Source: an uncultured Lentisphaerota bacterium
Lineage (GTDB): Bacteria > Verrucomicrobiota > Kiritimatiellia > CAIQIC01
DNA: 64,000 nt
Direction of reading: 5' to 3'
Assembly: GCA_903896925.1 (NCBI GenBank)
Contig: CAITZM010000076.1
Coordinates: forward strand, 1-64,000
The notes under the pieces were generated by a model. That model did not search any database. It saw only the letters and a list, made by a program, of their open reading frames with translations, and was not told the origin of the DNA. Below are positions 39,081 to 48,459 of the stretch, in pieces. How positions within the stretch are numbered: the stretch's first letter is position 1; each line of letters opens with the position of its first letter. A program made the translations under genes and the position numbers.

Positions 39081-40222
39081 GCTTCTTCCGCTTCCCGCGC
39101 CGGCTGCTGCGCCTCGACTGGACGCTGGTGCTCGCCATGCTCGCGCTGTTCATCGGCGGCCTCTGCTTCATCTACAGCGCCTCCTACCGCGCCGCGGAAC
39201 TGCCGGTGAGCAACCCGCTCGCCCAAAAGCAGCTCCGCTTCGGCCTCATCGGCCTCGCCGCGTTCCTGGCGATGGCGCTGCTCGACTACCGCCGCCTGCG
39301 CGACCTGGCGTGGCCGCTCTACCTGCTCGGCGTCCTCGGCCTCGCGCTCGTGCTGGTGCCGGGCATCGGCAAGAAGATGTACGGCGCCGTCCGCTGGATT
39401 TCGCTCGCCGGCATGCAGGTGCAGCCCTCGGAGCTGGCGAAGCTCGCCACGATCCTCGTGCTCGCGCGCTTCCTGAGCAATCCGGGCCGCGACCCGGCGC
39501 ACTTCAGCTATCTCGCGCTGGCGTTCGTCATCGTGCTGCCGCCGGTCCTGCTGATCCTCAAGGAGCCGGACCTGAGCACGGCCAGCACCCTGCTGGGGGT
39601 CACGCTCATCATGCTCTTCGCCGCCGGCGTGCCGCTGCGCACCTTCGTCATCCTGCTGTGCGGGGGCGGGCTCGTCATCGGCGCGCTGTTCGCGCTGCTG
39701 TTCCTGAAGCCCGACTGGGTGCCGCACCTCGGCTACGTCAAGGAGCGCATCATCGTCTTCTTCGACCCCGGGCGCGACCCGCTCAAGACCGGCTGGAACG
39801 CGATCCAGTCCGCGCTCGCCGTCGGCTCCGGCGGCCTGTGGGGCAAGGGCTACCTGCAGGGCACGCAGGACGTGCTCGGCTACCTGCCGCGCACGGTCTC
39901 CGCGAACGATTTCATCTTCCCGGTGATCGCCGAGGAGGTCGGGTTCGTCGGTTCGTCGGTGCTGCTTTCGCTGTATGCCGTGGTGCTGTTTGCGGGGGTC
40001 CGCGCAGCCGCCGTGGCGCAAGATAAAATGGGGAGACTGTTGGCGGCGGGCCTGACCGGCCTGGTGTTCTGCCATGTCTTTGTGAACATCGCCATGACCA
40101 TCGGCCTGTTGCCGATCATGGGGATCCCGCTGCCGTTGGTGAGTTACGGCGGCACGTTCGTTGTGGGCGCAATGGCCGCGCTGGGCCTGGTGCAAAGCGT
40201 GTACGTGCGCCGTCGTTTGTAA
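39077..40222 (+). CDS. rodA: Rod shape-determining glycosyltransferase RodA
   Basis: The product has 381 residues with ten or so membrane helices. SEDS family motifs are clear: LAGMQVQPSELAKLATILVLARFL, ILKEPDLSTASTLL (catalytic Asp in the DLST/DLGT position), and the C-terminal PLPLVSYGGTFVVGAMAALGL. RodA polymerises lipid II into glycan strands with PBP2. It is translationally coupled to mrdA. Confidence 0.96.
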   Translation: MSFFRFPRRLLRLDWTLVLAMLALFIGGLCFIYSASYRAAELPVSNPLAQKQLRFGLIGLAAFLAMALLDYRRLRDLAWPLYLLGVLGLALVLVPGIGKKMYGAVRWISLAGMQVQPSELAKLATILVLARFLSNPGRDPAHFSYLALAFVIVLPPVLLILKEPDLSTASTLLGVTLIMLFAAGVPLRTFVILLCGGGLVIGALFALLFLKPDWVPHLGYVKERIIVFFDPGRDPLKTGWNAIQSALAVGSGGLWGKGYLQGTQDVLGYLPRTVSANDFIFPVIAEEVGFVGSSVLLSLYAVVLFAGVRAAAVAQDKMGRLLAAGLTGLVFCHVFVNIAMTIGLLPIMGIPLPLVSYGGTFVVGAMAALGLVQSVYVRRRL

Positions 40223-40237
40223 CGTCAAAGGAAAGGA

Positions 40238-41842
40238 ATGAACATGATCAAATCATTGCTCGCCATGCTGGGCTTCGGCCACAAGGTGAAGAAGGAGATC
40301 GTCGTAAACGCGGAAAGCCTCGAGGTCCGCGTCGCGGTGCTGGAAGAGGGCAACCTGGAAGAGTTTTTCATCGAGCGCGAGAGCGAGGACCGGGTCGTCG
40401 GCAGCATCTTCAAGGGCCGCGTGCAGAACCTGGAGGACGGGCTGCAGGCCGCGTTCATCGACATCGGGCAGAAGAAGAACGCGTTCGTCCATTTCTGGGA
40501 CATGATCCCGGAGGACTCCACGCGCCTGGAGGCCGAAGAGGGCGTCCAGAACGTCCGGCCGCAGAACGCGCGCAAGCTGACCGCCGCCGAGATCGCCAAG
40601 CGCTACCCGATCGGCTCGGAGATCGTCGTGCAGGTCACCAAGGGCGCCATCGGCACCAAGGGCCCGCGCGTCACCGCCAGCCTGAGCATCCCGGGCCGCT
40701 ACCTGGTGATGATGCCCGGCTGCAGCCTCAAGGGCGTGTCGCGCAAGATCGAGGACGACAAGGAGCGCGCGCGCCTCAAGTCGATCCTCGCGCGCCTGCC
40801 GGTCCCACCGGGCATCGGCATCATCGTGCGCACCGCCGGCGCCGGCGCCCGCAAGGTCAGCTTCGTCCGCGACCTGCGCGGCCTGCTCGACATCTGGAAG
40901 CAGATCGACACCGGCCTGCGCGAGAAGCCCGCCCCCACCCGCCTCTACCAGGAGCCCGACCTCGTCGAGCGCACCATCCGCGACGCGCTGACCGAGGACA
41001 TCGACCGCGTGGTCATCGACAACAAGGAGGTGTTCGAGCAGCTCCGCGACAACGTCGGCCGCATCTCGCGCCGGTCCAAGGGCCGCATCAAGCTCTACGA
41101 GGGCGAGGCGCCGATCTTCGAGCACTTCGGGGTCGAGCGGCAGCTCGAAAACTGCTTCCGCCGCAAGGTCTGGCTCAAGTCCGGCGGCTACCTCGTCTTC
41201 GATGAGACCGAGGCGCTGGTCGCCATCGACATCAACACCGGCCGGCACAAGGGCGGCCAGTCGCAGGAGGAGTCCATCCTGCAGGTCAACCTCGAGTCCG
41301 CGGTCGAGATCGCGCGCCAGCTCCGCCTGCGCAACGTCGGCGGGCTGGTCGTCATCGACTTCATCGACATGAAGCAGAAGCGCAACCAGCAGCAGGTCTA
41401 CCGCGCGCTGCGCGACGCGCTCAAGCACGACCGCGCCCGTACCAACGTGCTGCCGATCTCGCAGCTCGGCCTCGTCGAGATGACGCGCCAGCGCGTCGAG
41501 GAGAGCATCCGGTCCAGCACCTACACCGACTGCCCCTACTGCCGCGGCCGCGGCAAGGTGAAGAACCTGCTCAGCATGAGCGTCGCCATCCAGCGGCAGA
41601 TCGCCGCGCAGATGCGCCGCCGGCACGAGAAGGACTTCGCCCTCAAGATCACCGTCCATCCCGCCGTGCTCGAGCGCCTGCGCAAGGAGGACGAGCAGGT
41701 GCTCGTCGAGATGATGCAGAAGTACGGCAGCCGCCTGAGTTTTGCGGCCGACCCGCAGCAGCACGTCGAGGACTTCAAGATCGCCCACGCCGGCACCGGG
41801 GAGGAGCTCTTCACGACGGTGGAGCGCCTCGCCGGCAACTGA
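40238..41842 (+). CDS. rng: Ribonuclease G (RNase E/G family)
   Basis: The product has 534 residues. AAAGGAAAGGA precedes two possible ATGs (40238 and 40244). Sequence order follows RNase G: an S1-like RNA-binding domain starting VGSIFKGRVQNLEDGLQAAF, the catalytic region with LVAIDINTGRHKGG and GLVVIDFIDMKQKRNQ (the metal-binding aspartates), then the zinc-link CPYCRGRG. It lacks the long C-terminal scaffold of RNase E. RNase G matures 16S rRNA and decays mRNA. The gene follows rodA by 15 bases, the common mre-rng linkage. Confidence 0.94.
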   Translation: MNMIKSLLAMLGFGHKVKKEIVVNAESLEVRVAVLEEGNLEEFFIERESEDRVVGSIFKGRVQNLEDGLQAAFIDIGQKKNAFVHFWDMIPEDSTRLEAEEGVQNVRPQNARKLTAAEIAKRYPIGSEIVVQVTKGAIGTKGPRVTASLSIPGRYLVMMPGCSLKGVSRKIEDDKERARLKSILARLPVPPGIGIIVRTAGAGARKVSFVRDLRGLLDIWKQIDTGLREKPAPTRLYQEPDLVERTIRDALTEDIDRVVIDNKEVFEQLRDNVGRISRRSKGRIKLYEGEAPIFEHFGVERQLENCFRRKVWLKSGGYLVFDETEALVAIDINTGRHKGGQSQEESILQVNLESAVEIARQLRLRNVGGLVVIDFIDMKQKRNQQQVYRALRDALKHDRARTNVLPISQLGLVEMTRQRVEESIRSSTYTDCPYCRGRGKVKNLLSMSVAIQRQIAAQMRRRHEKDFALKITVHPAVLERLRKEDEQVLVEMMQKYGSRLSFAADPQQHVEDFKIAHAGTGEELFTTVERLAGN

Positions 41843-41993
41843 GCCGGCGGCCGCGCCCGGGGCGGCCCGCGGGGCGGGTCCGGGCGGGCGCGCCGCCGCC
41901 GGATTCGGCATGGACAAGGCGGGAGGGGCGGTTATACTGCCCCAAGTTTTTCGGGTGCGGGATCGGCTCGCGGGAGCCTCAAGGTCAACTGTC

Positions 41994-43988
41994 ATGACGC
42001 TGCGCATCATAGGTGAGTCGCCGCTGCGGCGGCCGGAAGCGAACGTGCCGCCGGTGCGGATCGGCACGGTCTTCCCCCGCGCGGGCGTGCTCGTCACGCT
42101 CCCGGGCATCCATGCTACGCAGCGTCTGGCCTATGTGCAGGACCTGAACGCGCGCCGGCTGCAGGCCGGACAGCCGCCGCTGACCGAGGAGGAAGAGGTC
42201 AACGAGTGGGCGCAGTCGGTGGACCTGATCATCGAAGGCGATCGCATCCTCATCCGCCCCGATCCCGACAACATGCCGCTGGCCTTCGAGGCCGACGAGC
42301 TGCTGCAGGAACTCGTGTCGAAGCAGCGGATCCGGTACCTGATGCTCAGCGACGTGCGCGTGCGCCAGGCGATCAAGGAGCGCGGCGAGTGCTGGCGCAT
42401 CAACCCCCTGCCCCAGACCGCCGGCGAGATGGCGGAGATGATCCAGCAGTCGCGCATGACGGTCGGCAGCGCGGTGGTCTATTTCTACAACCACATCACG
42501 GGCACCAAGCACCTGACGGTGCAGGAGTTCGACCGGCTCGGAACGCTGCCGGTGGAGGAGCTGGCGGCGGCGCTGCAGGAGATCCGCGACCTGCTGCCGC
42601 GGCACAACCGCCTGTACAGCCCGGAAGTGGATTTCTTCTGCACCACGGACTTCCAGTTCGGCGCCTGCCCGGAGGGCGAGCTGGCGCAGTGCGACCCGGC
42701 CACGGTGCAGGCCTTCCATGCGGAGGTGCTCGCGCAGCTGCGCGCCGCCGTGCCGGCGGACCTCCAGCACGACGACCCGAACAACCTCGTCTGGCGCAAC
42801 CAGATGTTCGCCGCGCTCGTCGGCAAGCGCGACCAGTCGCCGCCGGAAGAGATCCTGCTCGGCCTCAGCCCGGAATTCTTCATGCAGCTCGAATGGGTGC
42901 CGGGCGGCCGCATCCTGCACGGCGAGCTGATCTTCGATTCGATCTTCGATGAGTTCGAGGTGCAGCCCAACGACCCCGAGCTGCGCGCCCTCTGCGACGA
43001 GCGCGCGAAGGGGTTTCTCTTCAACGTCCTCCGCGAGTTCACCGACATCGAGTACATCAACGTCGGCCGCGTGGTGACCTCGCTCTCGCGGCGCGACACC
43101 GTGTTCGCCGGCCGCCGCGGTGTCTTCATCGTCGAGATGAAGCGCGCCGGCGCCGCGCAGCCCATCGTGCGCATCCTGCGCATGCAGAAGTGGGGCATCT
43201 GGGAGCATCTCAACGAGAACAAGGACCTGTGCTGGTCCGTGATGGAGGCCGAGGATTACACCGAATACATCCTCGACCGCCGCCTCGGCTGCCGCCAGCT
43301 CGGCATGAACCTGCCGACCCAGATGACCACGCGCAAGATCGTCGAGCGCTACCAGGGCTCGAACGCCCACTACTTCGGCCGCCTGATCTGGGCGACCTAC
43401 TTCGAGCGCGACTATGTCCGCGGCGTGGCCTCCGACAAGATCCTGCCCTCGCGCTACCTCTCCCAGGAATACGGCCTGCGCCTCGCGCGCCTGCTCGGCC
43501 AGGCGGCGGCCTCGAACATCATCGTCGGGCGCATGTCGGTGGACACGCAGACCGTGCTGTTCGACGACGGCGACGAGATCATCGTCGAGAACAAGGACGG
43601 CCTGCCGGTGGAGCTCATCGTCGCCGACCACACCGGCACGTTCACCGACTTCAAGACCGACCTGCTGCAGCTGGCGGCCGATTACGCCAAGCCCGTCAAC
43701 CGCCGGCTGCTGCACCTGGCCAACCCGCGCGAGTTCGCCGAGATCTTCCTGCGCAGCTTTCTCGCGAAGTTCCAGGAGGTCCAGGACGAGTACCGCATGC
43801 GGCGGCGCGCGTTCCAGACGCTGTTCAAGCTGCTGCACCGCGACGAACCCGGCAGCTTCGGCTTCCGCTGGGAGCACGTGCTCGCGCGCCTCGACCGCAC
43901 CGATGCCATCGCGCTGGCCGCCGCCATCCGCGCCCGGATCCAGCTGCCCCTGTCCAACCCCACCAACCCAACGGCGACGCCCCCATGA
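41994..43988 (+). CDS. Conserved-looking 664-residue protein of unknown function
   Basis: The start at 41994 has AAGG ten bases upstream and conserved-looking sequence begins there; the frame continues upstream only into rng. There is no signal peptide or membrane segment, so it is cytoplasmic. It is acidic, well folded in appearance, with even codon use matching its neighbours. I do not recognise the family. One stretch near residues 500-550, ASNIIVGRMSVDTQTVLFDD then GDEIIVENKDGLPVELIVAD, faintly recalls the Asn/Asp metal loop of atypical kinases; this is a guess only. It sits 151 bases after rng and 55 bases before pgm, and may be co-transcribed with pgm. Confidence 0.75.
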   Translation: MTLRIIGESPLRRPEANVPPVRIGTVFPRAGVLVTLPGIHATQRLAYVQDLNARRLQAGQPPLTEEEEVNEWAQSVDLIIEGDRILIRPDPDNMPLAFEADELLQELVSKQRIRYLMLSDVRVRQAIKERGECWRINPLPQTAGEMAEMIQQSRMTVGSAVVYFYNHITGTKHLTVQEFDRLGTLPVEELAAALQEIRDLLPRHNRLYSPEVDFFCTTDFQFGACPEGELAQCDPATVQAFHAEVLAQLRAAVPADLQHDDPNNLVWRNQMFAALVGKRDQSPPEEILLGLSPEFFMQLEWVPGGRILHGELIFDSIFDEFEVQPNDPELRALCDERAKGFLFNVLREFTDIEYINVGRVVTSLSRRDTVFAGRRGVFIVEMKRAGAAQPIVRILRMQKWGIWEHLNENKDLCWSVMEAEDYTEYILDRRLGCRQLGMNLPTQMTTRKIVERYQGSNAHYFGRLIWATYFERDYVRGVASDKILPSRYLSQEYGLRLARLLGQAAASNIIVGRMSVDTQTVLFDDGDEIIVENKDGLPVELIVADHTGTFTDFKTDLLQLAADYAKPVNRRLLHLANPREFAEIFLRSFLAKFQEVQDEYRMRRRAFQTLFKLLHRDEPGSFGFRWEHVLARLDRTDAIALAAAIRARIQLPLSNPTNPTATPP

Positions 43989-44043
43989 GCGCGCACCCGG
44001 ACGGCCGCAGCTTCAAGGCCGACGCTAAGCCTGTGACGAGAAT

Positions 44044-45684
44044 ATGAAAACTCATCCTTTGGCCGGGAAACCAGTGCCGCCGGAATTATTGATCGATGTG
44101 GCCAGGCTGGAGCGCGAGTACTACGAGCGCAAGCCGGACCTTCAGGACCCGACGCAGCTCGTCAGTTTTGGCACCAGCGGCCATCGCGGAACGTCGCTCA
44201 AGGGCACGTTCACCGAGGCGCATATCCTCACCATCACCCAGGCGGTCTGCGACTACCGCCGCTCTCACGGGATCACAGGCCCGCTGTTCATGGCGAAGGA
44301 CACCCATGCTCTTTCCGGCGTCGCCCAGCGCACCGCCTTGGAAGTCCTCGCGGCCAATGGCGTCGAAGTTTTCATCCAAGCCCATGACGGGTTCACGCCC
44401 ACGCCGGCGCTTTCCTTCGCCATTCTGGACTTTAACCGCGGCCGCAAAGATGGCTGGGCTGATGGCGTTATCATCACGCCCTCGCACAATCCGCCCGCGG
44501 ACGGCGGCTTCAAATACAATCCGCCCAACGGCGGCCCCGCCGACACGGACGTGACCAACTGGATTCAAAAGCGCGCCAATCAACTCCTACAGCCTGAAAG
44601 CCACGGCCTGCAGCGGATACCGTACGAAAGCGCCCTCCGTGCCACCACCACCCACCTCCACGATTACGTCAGGCCCTACGTTGAAGCCTTGGGCTCCGTG
44701 CTCGACATGGAGGCGATCAAGGCTAAAGGTGTGAAAATTGGCGTTGATCCGCTGGGCGGCGCCTCGGTCCACTACTGGGAGCCCATCAAGGAACGCTATG
44801 GCCTGGATCTCACGGTGGTCAATCCGCGCGTGGACCCGACCTTCAGCTTCATGACGGTGGATCACGACGGCAAGGTCCGCATGGACTGCTCCAGCCCGTC
44901 CGCAATGGCCGGCCTGGTGCAGTTGAAGGACCAGTTCGATGTGGCCTTCGGCTGCGACCCGGACTCCGACCGTCATGGCATTGTCGCGCCCGTCACGGGC
45001 CTGATGAATCCGAACCATTACCTCGCCGTGGCCATCCATTACCTGCTGCGGAGCCGCCTGCAATGGCCGGCCACCGCGCTGGTGGGCAAGACGGTGGTCA
45101 GCAGCAGCATGATTGACCGCGTCGTGGCTGATTTGGGCCGCCGGCTGTGCGAAGTGCCGGTCGGTTTCAAGTACTTCGTCAGCGGCCTGGCCGATGGTTC
45201 GTTCTGTTTTGGCGGCGAGGAGAGCGCGGGGGCCTCTTTCCTGCGCCGTGATGGTTCCACGTGGGTCACGGAAAAAGATGGCCTGCTGCTCGGCCTGCTG
45301 GCGGCGGAGATCGTGGCGCACGTAGGTTCTCCCGCCGGTCAATTCAAAGCCTTGGCCGACAAACTGGGTACTCCGTTCTACACACGCATTGATACGCCCT
45401 GCACGCCGGAGCAGAAGTCGGGTTTTGGAAAGCTTACGCCCGCATCCGTGCTGGCCACGGAGCTGGCGGGCGAAACCATCACCGCGAAACTCGTCAAGGC
45501 GCCCGGCAACAACGCCTCGATCGGCGGGCTGAAGGTGGTCACAGCCAACGGTTGGTTTGCAGCCCGGCCGAGCGGGACGGAAAACCTTTACAAGCTCTAT
45601 GCCGAGAGCTTTCTGAGCCAGGCCCATCTCGACGCTGTCGTCCAGGAAGCGCGTCAAATCGCCGACCATTCACTCAAGGGTTGA
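44044..45684 (+). CDS. pgm: Phosphoglucomutase, alpha-D-glucose-phosphate specific
   Basis: The product has 546 residues, the size of Escherichia coli Pgm. All four phosphohexomutase loops are present: catalytic serine in [11 protein letters not shown], metal-binding CDPDSDRHG, sugar-binding GGEESAG, and the phosphate-binding [32 protein letters not shown] near the N-terminus is typical of the Pgm branch. It interconverts glucose-1-phosphate and glucose-6-phosphate, feeding glycogen and nucleotide-sugar synthesis. It converges on a second, different phosphohexomutase. Confidence 0.95.
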   Translation: MKTHPLAGKPVPPELLIDVARLEREYYERKPDLQDPTQLVSFGTSGHRGTSLKGTFTEAHILTITQAVCDYRRSHGITGPLFMAKDTHALSGVAQRTALEVLAANGVEVFIQAHDGFTPTPALSFAILDFNRGRKDGWADGVIITPSHNPPADGGFKYNPPNGGPADTDVTNWIQKRANQLLQPESHGLQRIPYESALRATTTHLHDYVRPYVEALGSVLDMEAIKAKGVKIGVDPLGGASVHYWEPIKERYGLDLTVVNPRVDPTFSFMTVDHDGKVRMDCSSPSAMAGLVQLKDQFDVAFGCDPDSDRHGIVAPVTGLMNPNHYLAVAIHYLLRSRLQWPATALVGKTVVSSSMIDRVVADLGRRLCEVPVGFKYFVSGLADGSFCFGGEESAGASFLRRDGSTWVTEKDGLLLGLLAAEIVAHVGSPAGQFKALADKLGTPFYTRIDTPCTPEQKSGFGKLTPASVLATELAGETITAKLVKAPGNNASIGGLKVVTANGWFAARPSGTENLYKLYAESFLSQAHLDAVVQEARQIADHSLKG

Positions 45685-45815
45685 GGGCTGGGGTGAGACG
45701 GTAACCGGTGTTTACCGGGACCAGGTTCCTGATGGACCCCGCTCATGGCCACCTCTTAAAAAAAGCACCCGCAAGATCGGAACCTGCGCTGGTGGCCTTG
45801 ATCCCCGATTCCAGG

Positions 45816-47543
45816 TCAGTCCGAGATTTCCCGCTCCAAGCGGCGCAGGACGCCGTCGGGCTCGGCAATGCCGAGGCTGGCGATCGCATCGGCCCGGGCT
45901 TGCGTGTCGGCCAAGGCGTAGATCCGCAGTTCGTCGGCATTCCCTGACGGGCGGATGTGCGCCACGTCATCGTTGCTGAAGTAAATGCGGACGCCATCGG
46001 TGTAGTCGATCCGCGTGATGCTTCCAAAGCCGAGCGCCGGCGTGAAGTAGGCCGCCAACGAGGCACGCAGCTGTTCCGCCCACTGCACCTGCGCTGCGGA
46101 CGCCGGCAGTCCGCGGCGCTCCGCGTCCAGCAACGCGGGCTGGCCGCCACCGAAAACCACCTGCCGGATCACAGCGTCCGCAGGTGTGAAACGTCTGACA
46201 ATCTGGTTTCCCTTTACGTTCGAGATGTTCCGCAGCAGGGCGGAACGGCCGAAGCGCTTGGGCAGGCGGTCGAACAGCGCCCCCATCGGGAGCCCTGTCT
46301 TGCGCATGCTGAACAGGATACCGAGGATGGGCAGCAACGCGTCGCGCGTCGGCAGGGCTTTCAAGACATGGCCGGCGACTGCGATGTCGGAGCCCAGGAA
46401 GAAGCCGCCGTTGACTTCCCACCCGCAGACGGCGCGCCGCCCCTGCTTCCGGGCCGCCTCCATGCCGGCGATGACAGACGGCGATCCGATCCGCGTTTTC
46501 GGCTCGACCATGTCCTTGAGTTGCCCGCGATTCAAGGCATCATTGCAGCTGATCGGCACCACGACAGCATCCGCGCCCAGGTATTCGGCCACCACCATGC
46601 CGACCAGATCCCCGGTGAAGAACCTGACCCGTCCGTGTTCGACGGCGAGGAGCAGGGGCCGGTCGCTGTCGCCATCGGTGGAGACCACGGCGTCGAGCTC
46701 CCCGGCTTCCGTGACCAGCGCCTGGATGGCGGCCAGGCGTTCGGCGTCGATGTTCTCCGTATCGATGGGCACAAAGGTGTCGCTGCGCCCGGCCGTGATG
46801 ACCGTGGCGCCGAGTGACCGGAGGACGTCCACCAGCAGATCGCGTCCCACCGCCGAGTGCTGGTACACAAGCACCCGCAGACCTTGCAGGGACTGTCCGG
46901 CAAAGAACGCGGTATAGCGTCTGGCATAGTGCTCCCGGCCGGCGTCGGACGCGGGCAAAAGTTCCTGATGCCCGGCCTTGAACAGGCCCTGCCCGTTGAA
47001 GAGGGATTCCGCCAGAGGCTGGTCGTAAATCCGCTGGCGGACCTGCTCCACGCGCGCGTTGATCGGGGCTTCATCCCTCTTGAGCAACTCGCTTTTCGCC
47101 GTGTAGGTCTTGTAGCCGTTTCGATTGAAGGGGATGTGGCTGCCGGTGATCATCATGCAGCCCCGGCCATGCTCGAGCGCGTAGGAGGCCAAGGCCGGCG
47201 TGGGAATAGGGCCGAGGTTCACCGGCCGCAGGCCCGCATCGCGGATGGCGCGTTCGATGGCTTGGGCCAGCTCGCCGCGCCTGGGTGGTGCATCCACGAA
47301 GCGGGTCGAACTGGGCCGCAGGTCACAGGCGAAATAGAACTCGTCGCCGCGGCGGATGCCGCCGTCTTCCACGGAAAGGGTTTGCAGGTATTCAAGTTCT
47401 GCGGTGGCGTTGATGTAGAACTCCAGCTGGGTCAGATGGATGATTTCTCCGCGCCGCCCGCTGGTGCCGAATTTCAGCACTTGGGGTTCGTAGTCCAGAT
47501 GAGCCCTGAGGGACGCCTGTTTATCCGTGTGTTCGATAGCCAT
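45816..47543 (-). CDS. Phosphohexomutase, phosphomannomutase-like
   Basis: The product has 575 residues from the ATG at 47543; a GTG at 47561 is also possible and neither has a good ribosome site. Four family loops are visible: GSHIPFNRNGYK (catalytic Ser), STDGDSDRPLLL (metal), WEVNGGFFLG (sugar binding) and RPSGNADELRIYAL (phosphate). The loops differ from those of Pgm (no SHNP, GNADE instead of GTEP), placing it in a divergent phosphomannomutase or phosphoglucomutase group. Its exact sugar cannot be read from sequence. Having it beside pgm but facing the other way argues against one operon. Confidence 0.85.
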   Translation of the reverse strand: MAIEHTDKQASLRAHLDYEPQVLKFGTSGRRGEIIHLTQLEFYINATAELEYLQTLSVEDGGIRRGDEFYFACDLRPSSTRFVDAPPRRGELAQAIERAIRDAGLRPVNLGPIPTPALASYALEHGRGCMMITGSHIPFNRNGYKTYTAKSELLKRDEAPINARVEQVRQRIYDQPLAESLFNGQGLFKAGHQELLPASDAGREHYARRYTAFFAGQSLQGLRVLVYQHSAVGRDLLVDVLRSLGATVITAGRSDTFVPIDTENIDAERLAAIQALVTEAGELDAVVSTDGDSDRPLLLAVEHGRVRFFTGDLVGMVVAEYLGADAVVVPISCNDALNRGQLKDMVEPKTRIGSPSVIAGMEAARKQGRRAVCGWEVNGGFFLGSDIAVAGHVLKALPTRDALLPILGILFSMRKTGLPMGALFDRLPKRFGRSALLRNISNVKGNQIVRRFTPADAVIRQVVFGGGQPALLDAERRGLPASAAQVQWAEQLRASLAAYFTPALGFGSITRIDYTDGVRIYFSNDDVAHIRPSGNADELRIYALADTQARADAIASLGIAEPDGVLRRLEREISD

Positions 47544-47703
47544 GTCGCGACGGTAGGACACAAGCGCATTGGCGTCAAGCCGAACCGCTGGTGCTCGGAA
47601 AAGTTGGTTTCGCCGGGTCGGGCACCCGGCTTACAACGGGAAGCGCGTCAGTAGTTGAGGGGATGTTGCAGGCCGCGTGAGCGCACGCGGCGCCGGGCGC
47701 GCG

Positions 47704-48114
47704 TCAGCGTGGCATGACCAGGTTGGCGCTACCGGGCATATTGGTCTGCGCCGTCGCTTTGCCCCCGATGGGCACGAGGCGGACATTGCCCGTGGTGCGG
47801 TCATAACCATACCGCGCACCCAGCGGCGCCACCGGCATGTCGGGCAGCAGCCCGCGCTCCACGAGTTCACCCAGTTCGCCCGGCAGCCGGCCCACGCGCA
47901 GCTGATAGGCGCTGATGGCCTTCTGCACTTCCTCAAGGCCATTGCGCTCCTGCTGCTTGAGGCGCACCCGCTGGAGCATCGCGCGATAATCTTTGGGCCC
48001 GGCCGGGGCGTTGGTGGAGGCGGAAGGTGCATTGGTCTGCGCCGCGAAAACGGCGGGGCCGCCCGCAAGCGCAAGCAGCGACACCAAGGACAGGAGCGGC
48101 TTCATTCGTGTCAT
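47704..48114 (-). CDS. Small secreted protein resembling the core of a GspG pseudopilin
   Basis: The product has about 136 residues (start 48114 or 48105). A Sec signal peptide (MKPLLSLVSLLALAGGPAVF, cleavage near AQT) replaces the prepilin helix. The mature part has LEEVQKAISAYQLRVGRLPG, LLPDMPVAPLGARYGYD and GNVRLVPIGG, which together follow the pattern of GspG cores (helix, loop with Pro-Leu-Gly, beta strands). Without the prepilin helix it could not enter a pseudopilus in the usual way. It may be a periplasmic partner of a secretion or pilus system, or an unrelated convergence. Confidence 0.6.
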   Translation of the reverse strand: MTRMKPLLSLVSLLALAGGPAVFAAQTNAPSASTNAPAGPKDYRAMLQRVRLKQQERNGLEEVQKAISAYQLRVGRLPGELGELVERGLLPDMPVAPLGARYGYDRTTGNVRLVPIGGKATAQTNMPGSANLVMPR

Positions 48115-48255
48115 AAGCACCACAAGTGGGCGGCATTTTATCGCGAAGCGGGGCCTTGTCGAGCATCGAGTGGATGGCCGGCGTGTTGCGGACGTTGACT
48201 TCCCCCGCCAACTGCTTTACCCTCCGCGCCCGTCGGCCCAGCAGGGCCGGGTTGT

Positions 48256-48331
48256 GGGCCAGTAGCTCAGTTGGTAGAGCACGAGCCTTTTAAGCTTGTG
48301 GTCCCGGGTTCGAGTCCCGGCTGGCTCACCA
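48256..48331 (+). tRNA. tRNA-Lys (anticodon TTT)
   Basis: A complete cloverleaf: acceptor GGGCCAG pairs with CTGGCTC, D-loop AGCTCAGTTGGTAGAGC, anticodon loop CTTTTAA giving TTT, T-arm GGGTTCGAGTCCC, discriminator A, and an encoded CCA (48329-48331). It reads AAA and AAG. Confidence 0.97.
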
Positions 48332-48414
48332 TTCGAAATCCCTATAAAACACAATAGAATAAGGGCTTTTATCGCTTTTCGCCTGAAAGGGCGATGTAGC
48401 CAGTGAATGCCCAC

Positions 48415-48447
48415 TTGTTGCCAAATAAGACATTCTTTTGGCAACAA
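48415..48447. repeat. 11-bp perfect inverted repeat after tRNA-Lys
   Basis: TTGTTGCCAAA (48415-48425) and its exact complement (48437-48447) flank an 11-base loop. It lies between the 3' ends of tRNA-Lys and the convergent repeat-protein gene. No T-run follows on either strand, so it is a poor Rho-independent terminator, though it may stop transcription from both sides. Confidence 0.6.
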
Positions 48448-48459
48448 TTTGTCAACGGG

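Noticed and set aside
48217-48447. Minus-strand open frame with GTRTRDHKLKRLVLYQLSYWP
   Set aside because: This is the familiar false peptide read antisense through a tRNA gene; it lies on tRNA-Lys.
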